The notes under the pieces are model-generated. The model made no database searches, was not told the origin of the DNA, and saw only the letters and a program-made list of their open reading frames with translations. A stretch of DNA of 64,000 nt from Macquaria australasica (lineage: Eukaryota > Chordata > Actinopteri > Centrarchiformes > Percichthyidae): NCBI GenBank assembly GCA_005408345.1, contig SEMN01000123.1, forward strand, positions 620,001 to 684,000. Reading direction: 5' to 3'. The translations under genes and the position numbers were made by a program. This document shows, in pieces, positions 38,701-48,804 of this stretch (positions are counted from its first letter, which is position 1; every line of letters starts with the position of its first letter).

Positions 38701-39149
38701 ACAGAATACAGCCAGACCTAGCAAACTCTGTTTCCATGATCCTTTGTTGCCTCCCTCGATCTGTCCTTCCATTCTTTTTTCCTGCAGTTCCTCTTCTTTG
38801 TTTAGCTCAAGTTATACTTTCCATGTTCACACAGACGTCGGCATGACATAAATTTTGTCATCTTCCCATGACTGTCTTTTGCACCCTTTTATCCTTACTC
38901 ACTATCTTCCTCCCGTCATGCTTTTCATCCCTCTCTCTTTCCATCTCTTCATTATCTTTTCTTCCTGACACTTCCTGACATTCAACAAGCATTTCTATCC
39001 ACGAGTACGAGTACTGACCTTCACAGCTCCATAGTCACACCTTAAAGATTCATTCAAGACCAATGTCACACATTGTGAGCCTGATTAAAGACATGACCAA
39101 TCTTCAGAAAGACAGAGCAAGTAGACCGAGAGATGGACTGGCTTCTTAC

Positions 39150-39252
39150 CTTTCATGCCAAACTTGGAGCGTCGTCCATACTTGTTGATCAGAAGGAAGA
39201 GAACCACCAGCATCACACAGGCAAACCCTGCCAGGCCTACTGCTATGGAGAC
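39150..39252 (-). CDS. ntrk3: ntrk3 exon: transmembrane helix and start of cytoplasmic juxtamembrane
   Basis: Minus-strand exon of 103 nt: VSIAVGLAGFACVMLVVLFL then LINKYGRRSKFGMK plus one base of a Gly codon. The first part is a single hydrophobic helix of about 23 residues; NKYGRRSKFGMK is the basic stop-transfer and start of the cytoplasmic juxtamembrane. Human TrkC has VSIAVGLAAFACVLLVVLFV and NKYGRRSKFGMKG; TrkB has LKLARHSKFGMKG, so this identifies TrkC. The acceptor is GTCTGTAG and the donor GTAAG. In mammals the next exons encode either the kinase-linked juxtamembrane (GPVAVISG) or the truncated-receptor tail; I see neither in the 39 kb that follow in the transcript direction. Confidence 0.97.
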
Positions 39253-39769
39253 CTACAGACAAGAAAGGGAAAGAAGACGAAAAAAAGGAAAATAGTGTTC
39301 ATTACAGATACACAGGATTAAAGAAAGGATGTTGATTTTTGCACAGCGAGTACCTCAGCAGGCCTTAAGGACCCCTGTGGTCCAGAGTAAGATATTTCTA
39401 TAACTGCGCAGCAGATTTCCAGGATATTAGCTGTGAATATTAGTAGTGCCCAGAACATCACTTGTACACGTGAAATATGAAAATGTATGGGCAGAACAGT
39501 ATTAAATTTGCCGAGCAATATTTTTGATTGAATTACTCCATGACCATGCTTTCCTCTAGCACAACCATTAGGAAAAACTTTAGGTTTTCTAGCTCCTCTA
39601 CTGGTGAGAATCCTCAGCATGTTGTTAGTTCTGTCCAACATTTTCATATTATACACTAGTGTAATGAAACATTGCAGCCTCTAGTGGGTCTCTAGCAGGG
39701 CTTCTTTTTTCCATATGTGAACTTTTTTTTGTATTTTCATCCACCATTCCATATGATGATATCTGTATG

Positions 39770-39770
<1 letters not shown>

Positions 39771-39824
<54 letters not shown>
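39771..39824. repeat. (CA)27 microsatellite
   Basis: 54 bp of uninterrupted CA. Confidence 0.98.
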
Positions 39825-39827
<3 letters not shown>

Positions 39828-40587
39828 TTGGATTTAAAGATGCATGAATACAGGCATTTTGATTTATCTGAACATAGAAACAAAGCTTGAACACAGAAAT
39901 ATGTGTTAAGAATAATACACCCACATACACACACCCACACTAACCCACTATGCTCCTTCAAAACCTCAGCCTTGACACTTATCTTTTCCCAGTCAATTAC
40001 AGGGAAAAAAAAGAACTAAATTACATTTCTAACCAACTCTCAGGCTCACCAGCCACCAGGGGATTTCAGCAGATAGAAGCAAACGGCTGAGAGTGAATGG
40101 AGGAGAAGAAAAGGCTGAATTAAAATGACACCCTCTGCTCTCAACACTTCTTGAACAAAATGTTCAGATTTCTTTCATCTCCTTTGTTAAACTTACTTTT
40201 TTCTTCCTTTGCACATCACTGGTACTTGAATATAATGGTCATTATCTCCCAGAGTTTACATAAAGACAGACAAACTGTCACTGCTGTCACCTCAAGTCTG
40301 AACATAAACTCATAAAAACAATTCTAGTAATAATGATACTTAATGAAATACTTGATCATTCTACACTTACTTTTATTGAAAAGTGGAAGTCAATTTTAGG
40401 TGTGTCTGTGCTCACTACAAACTATTTAGCAAATGAGGGAAATGTATTTGAATTACTACAAATATTCTTATATCTTACAACATGGAATCGTGTCCATTAC
40501 AGTTTAGGACAAAGACAGACACACACACTTAGTGCAATTTTAATAAAACATAATAAAACCCTGGTTTACGCTGGGTTCAAGCTATTA

Positions 40588-40684
40588 ACTAGTTATTACT
40601 TTGGTAATTACATGGCATTACTTAATTATTACCTTTTTATTATCAAACTATTACCCCATGATTACCATGTTATTACCGAGCTGT
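40588..40684. repeat. Degenerate TTACC/GGTAA repeat
   Basis: About seven partly overlapping TTAC(C) words in both orientations (TAGTTATTACTTTGGTAATT, ATTACCCCATGATTACCATG, TTATTACC), ending in GCTGTAATGTAAAGTGCTAC. Fish repeats with this ending exist. It is non-coding. Confidence 0.55.
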
Positions 40685-41075
40685 AATGTAAAGTGCTACC
40701 CTTTTGACTTTTACTTCTTTGACTGGTTTGAAAACACAACCCTGGAAGGACCTCAACAACAAGCAGCCTCATCATTTTATCTGATTATTTTCATGTAGAA
40801 ACAAGATACATTTGTAATTATGCTTGGCTCAAACGAAATCTTGTCTAATACAATCTAGCTCACCAATACAGGCCTGGAGTTCATTTACAGAAATGAATAG
40901 CAATTTAAATCACAATCACAATATTGGTAAGAAAAATTGCATTTAGATATCTTCCCCAGCACTAGCTGTGAGTTTTCTAATATGGGTTTTGTTTCTCTAC
41001 CTGGGTGATTAGGGCCAATGGAAGAAACACAAGCCTCAACAAACACTCAACATGTTTAATATTTCAGTCACTCAC

Positions 41076-41122
41076 CCCAAAAGTATCCTCCTCGGGTTTG
41101 TGAGTCTCTGCAGTTGGGGTTA
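41076..41122 (-). CDS. ntrk3: ntrk3 exon: extracellular juxtamembrane stalk
   Basis: Minus-strand exon of 47 nt encoding, after the split Val codon, TPTAETHKPEEDTFG. The THKPEEDTFG core is identical to human TrkC, which reads ITVTHKPEEDTFG immediately before its membrane segment; TrkA and TrkB are different here. This is therefore one of the two best diagnostics that the gene is ntrk3. The acceptor is TCTACCAG and the donor GTGAGT. The exon starts in phase 1 and ends in phase 0. A teleost interspersed repeat lies about 220 bp upstream in the transcript sense (41345-41700). Confidence 0.95.
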
Positions 41123-41344
41123 CTGGTAGAAAAACACAAGACGACACAGACTGGGTTTGAAAATCACAACAGTTTACTGCCCTGCTGCTTCTGCAGGGAA
41201 ACCGTGCAGAGACTGTCTGGAGAAGAAAAACTAATAAATACAGAGCTGCTCAAATCAATAATGACAACACAGTATGAAAAAAGAGCGGCATACACAGAGA
41301 GTTCAAAGACACAAAACTTAGACTTGTTGGGCAACACCTGAAGC

Positions 41345-41700
41345 TGCTCACATGTCCTCCTGGATCCATCCTCCTGGATCCTTATGTTTTACAATCTTCA
41401 TTTTGTCATCATAATTGTATATACTATGATTTTCTGATTTTCTGTTGTGAATCTATTCTGTACACACAACATCTATTTCCTGTCTGTCCGTCCTGGAAGA
41501 GGGATCCCTCCTCTGATGCTCTTCCTGAGCTTTCTAACATTTACTCCCTGTTAAAGGGTTTTTTGGGGGAGGTTTTCCTCAAGGGTCTCAGGATAGAAGG
41601 TGTCGTCTGCTGTACAGACTGTAAAGACTCCTGAGGCAAATTGTGATTTGTGATATTGGGCTGTATAAATAAAATTAACTTGACTTGACTTGTTATATGT
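41345..41700 (+). mobile_element. Teleost retroposon-like repeat with TTGAC tail
   Basis: Reads GTCCGTCCTGGAAGAGGGAT, TTAAAGGGTTTTTTGGGGGA, GAGGCAAATTGTGATTTGTG, ATATTGGGCTGTATAAATAA, then AACTTGACTTGACTTG as a short tandem tail. I recognise this as a very frequent fish repeat 3' end. It has no coding capacity and lies 220 bp from the stalk exon. Confidence 0.7.
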
Positions 41701-41999
41701 CATTTAATAGACAGAGGGTGGACACAATATCATCTATACAATCAAGTACAATCCAGGTCAGCAGCCCTGCAATAACTCTATAAAGATCATAAAATAATTT
41801 TTGTTGAGACTAGATCTTAAGAGATACAGTATATTGGAAGGTCAATATTATTAGTAAGTGAATGCTCTACTGGTAGCATTTTATTTAAGTTGAATTTTTC
41901 TAAATTCAAGTTTTTATGTAGTTTTGAATCATGTGTTGTTATTCATTGGAATTGGTATCTTAATATGTAAATGTTTACTCTTATGTGATCTTGCCTAGC

Positions 42000-42215
42000 C
42001 AGCATTTAACTGAAATTAATTAATTGGAAGTGTCCAAACAATATTGAGAAAAATATCTTTACTTATACATGTCTTCATAAGCAAATATTTATTTTTAATG
42101 TCTGAAAATAAAAAAACAATATCCCTCAATATACCGAATATCTATTATTCTAAAGTATCTATATCAGTATTAGCTTCAGAAATCCTGTATCAGTTGGGCT
42201 CTAGTTGAGACACTT
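42000..42215. repeat. Probable interspersed repeat fragment
   Basis: ATCTATATCAGTATTAGCTT and TCCTGTATCAGTTGGGCTCT resemble a known fish repeat end with TATCGGTTGGGCTCTA. Boundaries unclear. Confidence 0.4.
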
Positions 42216-42283
42216 TCAAAGAGGCATGTGATTGAACTAGTTAGTTAGTTTGCAGTGCTGCTTTAAGCTCACATTATATCATA

Positions 42284-42510
42284 CAGTGGTGGAAGACGTA
42301 CCAAAAGCCTTCATTAAATTAAAAGTAAAAAGTGTAAAAAATACTCCATTACAAGTAAAGGTCTTGAATTCAAAGTCATTCAAAACAGACATTTATTTTT
42401 ATCAGTAAAATGTACATAAGTATTGAAAGTAAAACTACTTATTATGCAGAATTGTCTCTTTCAGAATATTATTATTATACACTCATTGGCCACCTCATTT
42501 TATTCAAAGA
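42284..42510. mobile_element. CAGTGGTGGAAG-type non-autonomous element plus adjoining fragment
   Basis: 42284-42478 begins CAGTGGTGGAAG and contains AATACTCCATTACAAGTAAA and ATTATGCAGAAT, typical of a very common fish element. 42479-42510 (ACACTCATTGGCCACCTCAT) is the end of a different, mariner-like repeat abutting it. A second member of the first family is at 48018-48150. Confidence 0.65.
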
Positions 42511-42770
42511 TTGACAAAGCCAGTACATACTGCATCATACTGAAGCCTGAAGGCCAACCCCAGGGTTTTGGAGCCCTATGCACAGTTTGATTTGTGAATT
42601 ATAGTTGTGTTGGGCACCTGGATCACCAGAAACTTCCCCGTTTAGTTTACTTTTATTACACAGTCACCAGTACATTCTGACTCTGAATCATGCCTTCAAG
42701 AACAGTCAGGCTGTGTGATTTTTCAGGTCAGTAATCTTCAGCACTAATCATGTTCTATGATTTAATATAT

Positions 42771-42790
42771 CTTTTTAATATATTAAAAAG
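42771..42790. repeat. Perfect 20-bp palindrome
   Basis: CTTTTTAATATATTAAAAAG, with no spacer. Confidence 0.95.
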
Positions 42791-42945
42791 CTATTCTATG
42801 ACACAAGCTAATTGCATAAAATCAAGACAGTGTGAACATTTGGGGCCTTTTACATAAAGGATGTCATGACAAAGAGTTAACTCCTTCACAACCCTGAGAA
42901 TCAAATCCATAATCCTATAATGAGATTGTTATAAAAAGCACTTAC

Positions 42946-42969
42946 CATAATCATAATCTGTTTCTTGAC
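42946..42969 (-). CDS. ntrk3: ntrk3 microexon: extracellular juxtamembrane, 8 codons
   Basis: Minus-strand exon of only 24 nt, bounded by a TTCTCACAG acceptor and a GTAAG donor. It adds the last two bases of a Gly codon, then QETDYDY, then the first base of a Val codon. It is accepted as an exon because both phases fit: the preceding exon ends G, this one begins GT and ends G, and the next begins TA. The product also aligns with the acidic/aromatic FILFDE-V segment of human TrkC just before SPTPPITV. It is symmetric in phase, so inclusion or skipping keeps the frame. The intron upstream has a polypyrimidine run mixed with purines. It is short enough that gene predictors commonly miss it. Confidence 0.82.
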
Positions 42970-44029
42970 CTGTGAGAAGAAGTGGGGAAGATAGAAATGA
43001 TACTATAAGACTACAGACAAGGTAAAGTACAGTGTACATGAGAAAGGAATAACAAGATATGAAAACAAAAATGGCTAGAAGCTAGAACATAGTTAAAGAA
43101 GAGCAAATGTAATATTAGAAACAGCATGGGTATAAGGTGTGAAAAGAGCAAAACACCAGAATTAACACTGTTAACAAGACCATCACCTCTCGTCTAAATA
43201 TAGCTCTTCATTCTTCACATCTCATTTACACTTAAACCAAATATAAGCTTTATTTCACCACATCATCCAATGCACACACAGTCAGAGTGCTGCTGATAAG
43301 AGGCTGACATTCCATAGGGAATCTGATCCCCATGGGAACAGAGTGCTGTGACAACCGGCCTCAGGAATCGACTGGAGAAACCCAGTCGTTAGACAGAATT
43401 TTGACACTGGATGATTCTCCAACACTACAGATTAATGACACTCTAAAAACTTTATTTCTACAATATCTGTGCATATCAGCTTTAAGGTATGGTTGGGGTT
43501 AGCAAATAAAACATTCGGTTAAGGTTAGGGTTATCTAAAGACACACTGCACGTCCAACTACCACTCCTGCCTCCACACCCTTACTTTCCAGCTTGCTATA
43601 AGAGCACACTACTTCCTGCACTGATACTGAACATTGGCACTGAAGGCTCCAAGTATGGTCCACGTAGGTTCGCAAACGACAACACCTGGCCCAGCCGGCA
43701 CAAATGCACAACTCCAGGGAACATACTCAATGTGCACTCTAATCTGATAATGGAGGTAACAAACTCAAGGGGGCGATATAGAGCTAATCGGAGCATTTCC
43801 ATGAACACAGTAGGCCTATATACATTTTCATTTGCATTCCTGTCTGAATGAAGAGGTGATGAATTGTCACAAACACCCATGCCTAGGGACATGTTCAGCT
43901 ACAGCTTCATTGAACTGGTCAGCCATGGTTGTTTTGAGCTGTAGTGAACCAAAGTGGAAGGGGCCAGTCTGTGTATTGTCACTTTTTTAATGTGGCAAAC
44001 CATAGTGGGAGTTATGATGTATATTTAAT

Positions 44030-44290
44030 CAGCATCAAAGCAAACCATCTTGACATTGCTGACCTTTGAGGGAAGATTCCAAAACAGAGAAAGCTATCAT
44101 AGCCTATTACCTGTGTTGCACCTTCCACTTTCATTTAACCTCCTCTGTATAAACTCCACAAAAAAGGAATTATTAGTTAGGAGACAGGAACACATCGCAT
44201 ATATGTCTCTAGAATAAAATGTACTATCTTAATGTTTTCTTAGCAACCAAGTAAGCTAGCTCAAAGAGCTATTGTGACTGACAAGCGCTA
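44030..44290. repeat. Interspersed repeat, direct copy of 62040-62420
   Basis: AGCCTATTACCTGTGTTGCA, CCTCCTCTGTATAAACTCCA and AGAGCTATTGTGACTGACAA correspond in order to AGCTTATTAGGTGTGTTGCA, CTTCTCTGTCAGAGTATAAA and GAGCTATTGTGTTAGTG in the other copy. Non-coding. Confidence 0.55.
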
Positions 44291-46973
44291 GCATGTTTTC
44301 AGCCAGCTATTCTTTTAGCAATTAGCTTGCCAGATATAGTAGGCTAGTTTACCAACTAGCCCAAAGCTTCAAGGACTACCTATAGTTCCCAAGGAGGAAC
44401 TTTGTTATAGCATGTTCTGGTGTGACAAGGCTTTATACATACGGTTATTTTCAGTGTGGAAATCTCAGCATTATAATTTTAACTTTTGAAAAGGTTGCCT
44501 GTTGTGTTTAGACGTATGCAGGTTCTTTGGATAGCAGGAGCTCATTAATACTCAACATGGAAAATAATGACTCACGACTGAAAAAGAGTTAAGGGTGAAG
44601 AGATGGAAATAAATACATTTTGACTAGGTAAAATGGGAAGCGGAGTCTTACCCTGTGTCACCTTCTAATAGTGATCAGAAATGGGATTAACCCCCGTTTG
44701 ACTTCATCAAACTTGTGTTAAAATGTAGAAACATCATGAATTTTTAATATTCATGGCTACTGTTTAACACAAAGTTCTGTAATGCTTTAAGGATGACTCT
44801 TTTCTAAGGTTTTCTATCAGTTATGATAGCACAGGACTCACCAAGTTGATTGCTGAGATCTGGGAACATGGCGACAACATTAACCAAAGCCAAACAGAGC
44901 AGAAAACATGTGCAGTCAGGAGATCAGTAATATGCAAGTTGTAATAAACTAGAATTATCCTTTAAGTAGAAGTGGAAAAAATGCTAGCATGGGTGTTATT
45001 TGAATAATCAATGCAAAGCCTACATGTTTATTAAAATCAAAGCAAACATATTACTTGCATAACCTAGATGTGTGTATGTTTAAGCATAAGAAAATATGAA
45101 GCACTGATGATCAGAAAGTAAGTATAGTCAAGTACACGAGGATGAAAAGAAAAAGGTCACTCTGCTCTGAACATGCCAGTAGACTCCCATAACCTGGGTT
45201 GTTTTTGTAAGAAAGAGGGTGAGAGCATCGATACCGAAGTTGTCCCAATGCCAGAAAGTAGGAGCAAGTTTCTGTAGACAGGTTTTATGCTTAGCAACAG
45301 CGTAACGACACACAATCCATGCCTTAACATCATACCAGTAACAAAGTTCTGTGTTTGAGTGATTGAATTATTGACCAACCAGAAACATCCCATCCATCAG
45401 GAGGAGCTTAGTATGAAAGGTTTGCTGGGAGCAATGTTGTTGTTCTGCATTCTGAATCCAGACCCTTCGTATTCCAGATTTGTATTGTACTTTGTACTAC
45501 TTTGTACTCAAGAAGTAGATAGTTTTGTCCTTCTGTATCTCAGTGTTTGGTTCCTTTTAGTGACCCTGTGCCTTTTCATCCAGTGCCACTGTCAAGTCAA
45601 GATTTATTATTGACCAACACTTCTGCCCATGACAAGGTATCTGGAAAAACTAATAGCTGGATTTACATGAAATGATATTTATGGATATTCACAATTCAGA
45701 ATATGAATCCTAGTGATTTTTGCTAACTACACGACCTTTCCTCTAGCACCCATTCATGCTCCCCTGAGAATTAACCTTTTGATGATCCAAAGGCCTTTCT
45801 TCTAGCTCAATCTCCAATTATATTTCTTGTGCCACTAGGCTCAATAAATGAGTCAGTATATTGTTTGTTTCATGCAACACTTAAATATTGTGGTTCTTAT
45901 GGATATTACTGACTGCAGGAGCCACTAGCAGAGATTTAAACTTGATGTTAGAATAAATTAAGTATTAATGACTAATTACACAAGTATTCACCACAACATC
46001 CAAAGGAACCACCTTTGGCACGAATGGCAGCTCTCTGTAGGTTCTGGTAATTCTTCTCAACAAATTTGCTCAATTTCCATCAAGTTGAATGTTTAGTACT
46101 TGTGAATATCAATTTCTAAGTCATGGTGCAGAAGTTACATTGGAGTGAGGTTTGAAACATTGTACATTATGTTTTTTTTAACTCCAGAATGGTTAGGGTA
46201 AGGTGCTTTTGCAGTATGTTTTGGGTCACTGTCCTGTAAGAAAATGAATAGTCTTCAAAACTCTTGCAGACTGCAGCAGACTTTCCTCAAGGGTTTCTCT
46301 GCTCCATCCATTTTTCTTCTTTTTTGTTTTTGCCAGGTCCTGCAGCAGAGGAGCATCTCCAGGAAGCCAGGAATAAACTACAAAACTTAAAACCCCATTA
46401 TTACTGTTTTCTGCCATGACAAATGTTTTCATTTGGGTACTGGGATACTGTGGGGTGTTAGGGTTTTACATTCAGAATTAGTTGTTTCCAGATTGAGCCT
46501 CAGATAAGTCAGAGCTGTCATGATTAGCATTAGTAGTTTAGCATATGCAATTGGAATCCTCTTTAAACTATCATCTCCAAAACCTATCTTTCATAAGTTT
46601 TCTGGATTAGTTAGCTTATCATGATTATTCCACCGCCATATTTTATGACCAGGGTGGTGTTCTCACTGTGTATGTGCCATGCATAGAGCTTAGCATTGGT
46701 CAGTTTGGTGTCATAAGACAAAAAAAAAAAAAAAAATCCAGTGGTCCAGTCTTCCAAAAGCACTTGTGACAATTCTAGCAAAGATTTTACATGAGATTTT
46801 AAAAACAAAGATAGACACAAGTCAATCAATTATGTGTTTTGTGAAGACAGTGTGACCTTTTGCTTCTTTTGACATGTCAGTGAAATGCTTCATGGTTCCA
46901 TGTTCTAACAGAATGAAATATAAAAGGGTCAGAGGGGATGGTGGGGGTTGGTACTTTTTATAGCAGCTGCATA

Positions 46974-47054
46974 CACCGATCAGCCATAACATTATGACCA
47001 GTCAGTGGTCATAATGGAGGAACATTGATTATCTCGTTACAATGGCACCTGTCA
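46974..47054. mobile_element. Mariner-like transposon end
   Basis: CACCGATCAGCCATAACATT and ATGACCA, then AACATTGATTATCTCGTTAC and ATGGCACCTGTCAG. This is the known left end of a fish Tc1/mariner element. It breaks off into the microsatellite, so only about 80 bp remain. Confidence 0.7.
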
Positions 47055-47100
47055 GATATATATACAGTATATATATATATTCAGTATATATATGTGTGTG

Positions 47101-47166
<66 letters not shown>

Positions 47167-47199
47167 CTGTGTTTATATATATATATATATATATATATA
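47054..47199. repeat. Compound AT/GT/AC microsatellite with palindromic layout
   Basis: (AT)n, then TGTGTGTGTA, then about (AC)22, then (AT)n to 47199. The GT and AC parts and the flanking AT runs are mutually complementary, so the tract can fold back. Confidence 0.95.
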
Positions 47200-47289
47200 G
47201 CGCTATAATTTCAAATACTCATTTTACACTAATTATATTGTTTGTTGTATTCTATTTTAAATATTTGAATATCTGTATATATATTTTCT

Positions 47290-47372
47290 GTGTGTCGCAT
47301 GGAGGGGTTTAGAACTGCATTTCATTGTGCAGTCCTGTATTGTATAATGACAATAAAACTGAACATGAACCT
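47290..47372 (+). mobile_element. LINE 3' end fragment
   Basis: GAACTGCATTTCATTGTGCA then TATAATGACAATAAAACTGA, the common teleost LINE terminus of the ATGACAATAAA type, plus strand. Confidence 0.6.
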
Positions 47373-47548
47373 GAAAATGAACAATAATCAGAACTGATAT
47401 GTTTTCATTTTAATAGTTTCATTTGAAAGTGATCACTACAGATACATTTCTGTTGCTGATTTGTTTTATATAGTATATAGCATAGTACATACTATAATAG
47501 TAGTAGATACGACATGAACTCAACATGACCCTCAATGTCCCAACTTAC

Positions 47549-47732
47549 CATCAAAGGGCTGGTCGAGGAAGTGCCCATACACAGTAGTGGTTGCTACACC
47601 CAAGTAGTTGGTGGCCATCAAAGTGTAGTTGCCGTTGTTGTGGTGTGTTGGGTTTTTAAAGGTTAGGCAACCCTCTATGTAGTCCTGATAAATATCCATA
47701 TCAGGACGCACATACTCTGTGTGGGTAATTTC
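47549..47732 (-). CDS. ntrk3: ntrk3 exon: second Ig-like C2 domain, C-terminal half
   Basis: Minus-strand exon of 184 nt: EITHTEYVRPDMDIYQDYIE, GCLTFKNPTHHNNGNYTLMA, TNYLGVATTTVYGHFLDQPF, D, plus one base of a Gly codon. It completes the neurotrophin-binding Ig domain; EGCLTFKNPTH-NNGNYTL-A and GHFL match TrkC EGCLLFNKPTHYNNGNYTLIA and GHFL. NYT is a probable N-glycosylation site, and the Cys in EGC pairs with that of DTC in the preceding exon in known Trk structures. The acceptor is CCATTCAG and the donor GTAAG. This region determines binding to NT-3 in TrkC, so it is the part of the window closest to receptor function. The loop between FYKDK and IEGC differs in length from the human protein. 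Confidence 0.95.
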
Positions 47733-47902
47733 CTGAATGGGGAGTGACAGAAGAGCAACAAATGAACAGTGACATCAAGTCATGAAACCCTGAGCAAATG
47801 CAAAGACCTAATATCTAATGTCATTTACCAACAAAACCTTCAAACCTGCTGAGAGTAATCACACTTTAAGATACTAATACATCATCAAAATATCATCTTA
47901 GA

Positions 47903-48150
47903 CCAGTGGTTCCCAAACTTTTTTTCTGTCAGTCCATTGAAAGCCAAAGAAAATTCCTGGCCACCCTAACCCCCTACCTGATGCAAAATCCTTTTTTTTA
48001 AAAATCAACTTGCCTCCTGTGGTGAGATGTAACTAAGAAGATTTACACAATTACAGTACTTAAGTACAGTACTGAGATACTTGTACTTTCTTTGAGTATT
48101 CAAATTTTCTGTCACTTCTAATCGACTACATTTCTGACATTATGTGACAG
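47903..48150. mobile_element. hAT-type terminus and adjacent repeat fragment
   Basis: CAGTGGTTCCCAAACTTTTT at 47903 is the classic hAT terminal sequence. 48018-48150 (GTAACTAAGAAGATTTACAC, AGTACTTAAGTACAGTACTG) is the fish repeat also seen at 42284. Two insertions or one composite. Confidence 0.6.
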
Positions 48151-48492
48151 CTAATGTTTCTGGTCAGGTTTTCAGTCTGACAGAACTGATACGCTTCTAT
48201 TTGAATCAATCCAGCTGTCTACGCAGGCTATGTACTGGCTCGCATTTCACGCACAGTATAAGTGCATATATGCTCTTCTAACTTGCTGCTCACGCTATGC
48301 CTCTTGTTTAGACATGGTGTAAAATGTGCACTCCACTCCAAGTTAGGAGCCACTACCTTAGATGAAACACAACCAGTGTTGTGCAATTTTTTAAATTTTT
48401 TTTTTGGGGGGGGGGGGTCATACAAGATAAGGCAGTACCAAAAAAAGATTGAATTGACTCTAAAATTACACTCATCTGAATCAGTAACCGCT

Positions 48493-48553
48493 GATTCAGA
48501 AGGTAGAATGTATATAGTTTTAAAAAACAACTATAAACATTCTACCTTCTGAA
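48493..48553. repeat. Near-perfect 26-bp inverted repeat (hairpin)
   Basis: Arms 48493-48518 and 48528-48553 pair over 26 positions with one mismatch (core ATTCAGAAGGTAGAATGT), with a 9-nt loop. A smaller inverted repeat (TCTGAATCAG / CTGATTCAGA) overlaps its 5' arm. It is intronic in ntrk3, about 250 nt past the Ig2 first-half exon. A palindromic MITE remnant or a small-RNA hairpin are both possible. Confidence 0.9.
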
Positions 48554-48804
48554 TGAAACTACAGGTTTTTATCAATATATTTTAACCCAAAAATGCAGTT
48601 ACGGTTCCATTTTGATACCTAATATATGCTTTTGTTTTTCCATGACATATTTCATGGACAGAATTTCATTTTGCACAGGTAAACAAATGAATGCTCAGAA
48701 AGAGCAGCCATAAAATAACAAAGATTAATTTAGAAAATCAAAGTGAACAATAGCATAATGAGATTGGAATTTGACAGTCACACTGACAGATGAATCAAAC
48801 ACAC

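Larger units (their letters stand above)
1..39149 (-). other. ntrk3: ntrk3 intron after the transmembrane exon (at least 39 kb)
   Basis: Non-coding sequence running from the transmembrane-exon donor to the window edge. I read both strands for the expected next exons (a GPVAVISG/SASPLHH juxtamembrane exon, a truncated TrkC tail, the kinase GEGAFGKV exon) and found none. Recognisable contents are the repeats listed separately. Nothing identifiable is seen in 1-530, 1680-4490, 7570-8880, 9340-14790, 16410-20220 (apart from the listed copies and microsatellites), 22740-24050, 25010-28370, 28860-31000, 31340-32400 and 32930-35950. Repeats too old to recognise are likely in those stretches. A separate gene on either strand cannot be excluded but has no support. 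Confidence 0.75.
39253..41075 (-). other. ntrk3: ntrk3 intron between stalk and transmembrane exons
   Basis: 1.8 kb. Holds the CA microsatellite at 39771-39824 and the ATTAC-rich stretch at 40588-40684. Nothing else recognised. Confidence 0.85.
41123..42945 (-). other. ntrk3: ntrk3 intron between microexon and stalk exon
   Basis: 1.8 kb, filled largely with interspersed repeats listed separately (41345-41700, 42000-42215, 42284-42510) and a 20-bp palindrome at 42771-42790. Confidence 0.85.
42970..47548 (-). other. ntrk3: ntrk3 intron before the microexon
   Basis: 4.6 kb. Recognised contents are the repeat at 44030-44290, the mariner-like end at 46974-47054, the compound microsatellite at 47054-47199 and a LINE end at 47290-47372. 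Nothing is identified in 43000-44000 or 44300-46970. Confidence 0.85.
47733..48804 (-). other. ntrk3: ntrk3 intron within the second Ig domain
   Basis: 1.07 kb. Contains a hAT-type end (47903-47990), a CAGTGGTGGAAG-family fragment (48018-48150), a T10G12 homopolymer junction near 48397-48418 and the hairpin at 48493-48553. Confidence 0.85.

Noticed and set aside
43596..43892. 98-codon minus-strand frame in an ntrk3 intron
   Set aside because: Considered as an alternative exon. No Trk similarity, and no convincing acceptor and donor pair in phase with the neighbours.
47025..47312. 95-codon Tyr-Ile/His-Thr frame
   Set aside because: Translation of the AT/AC compound microsatellite.
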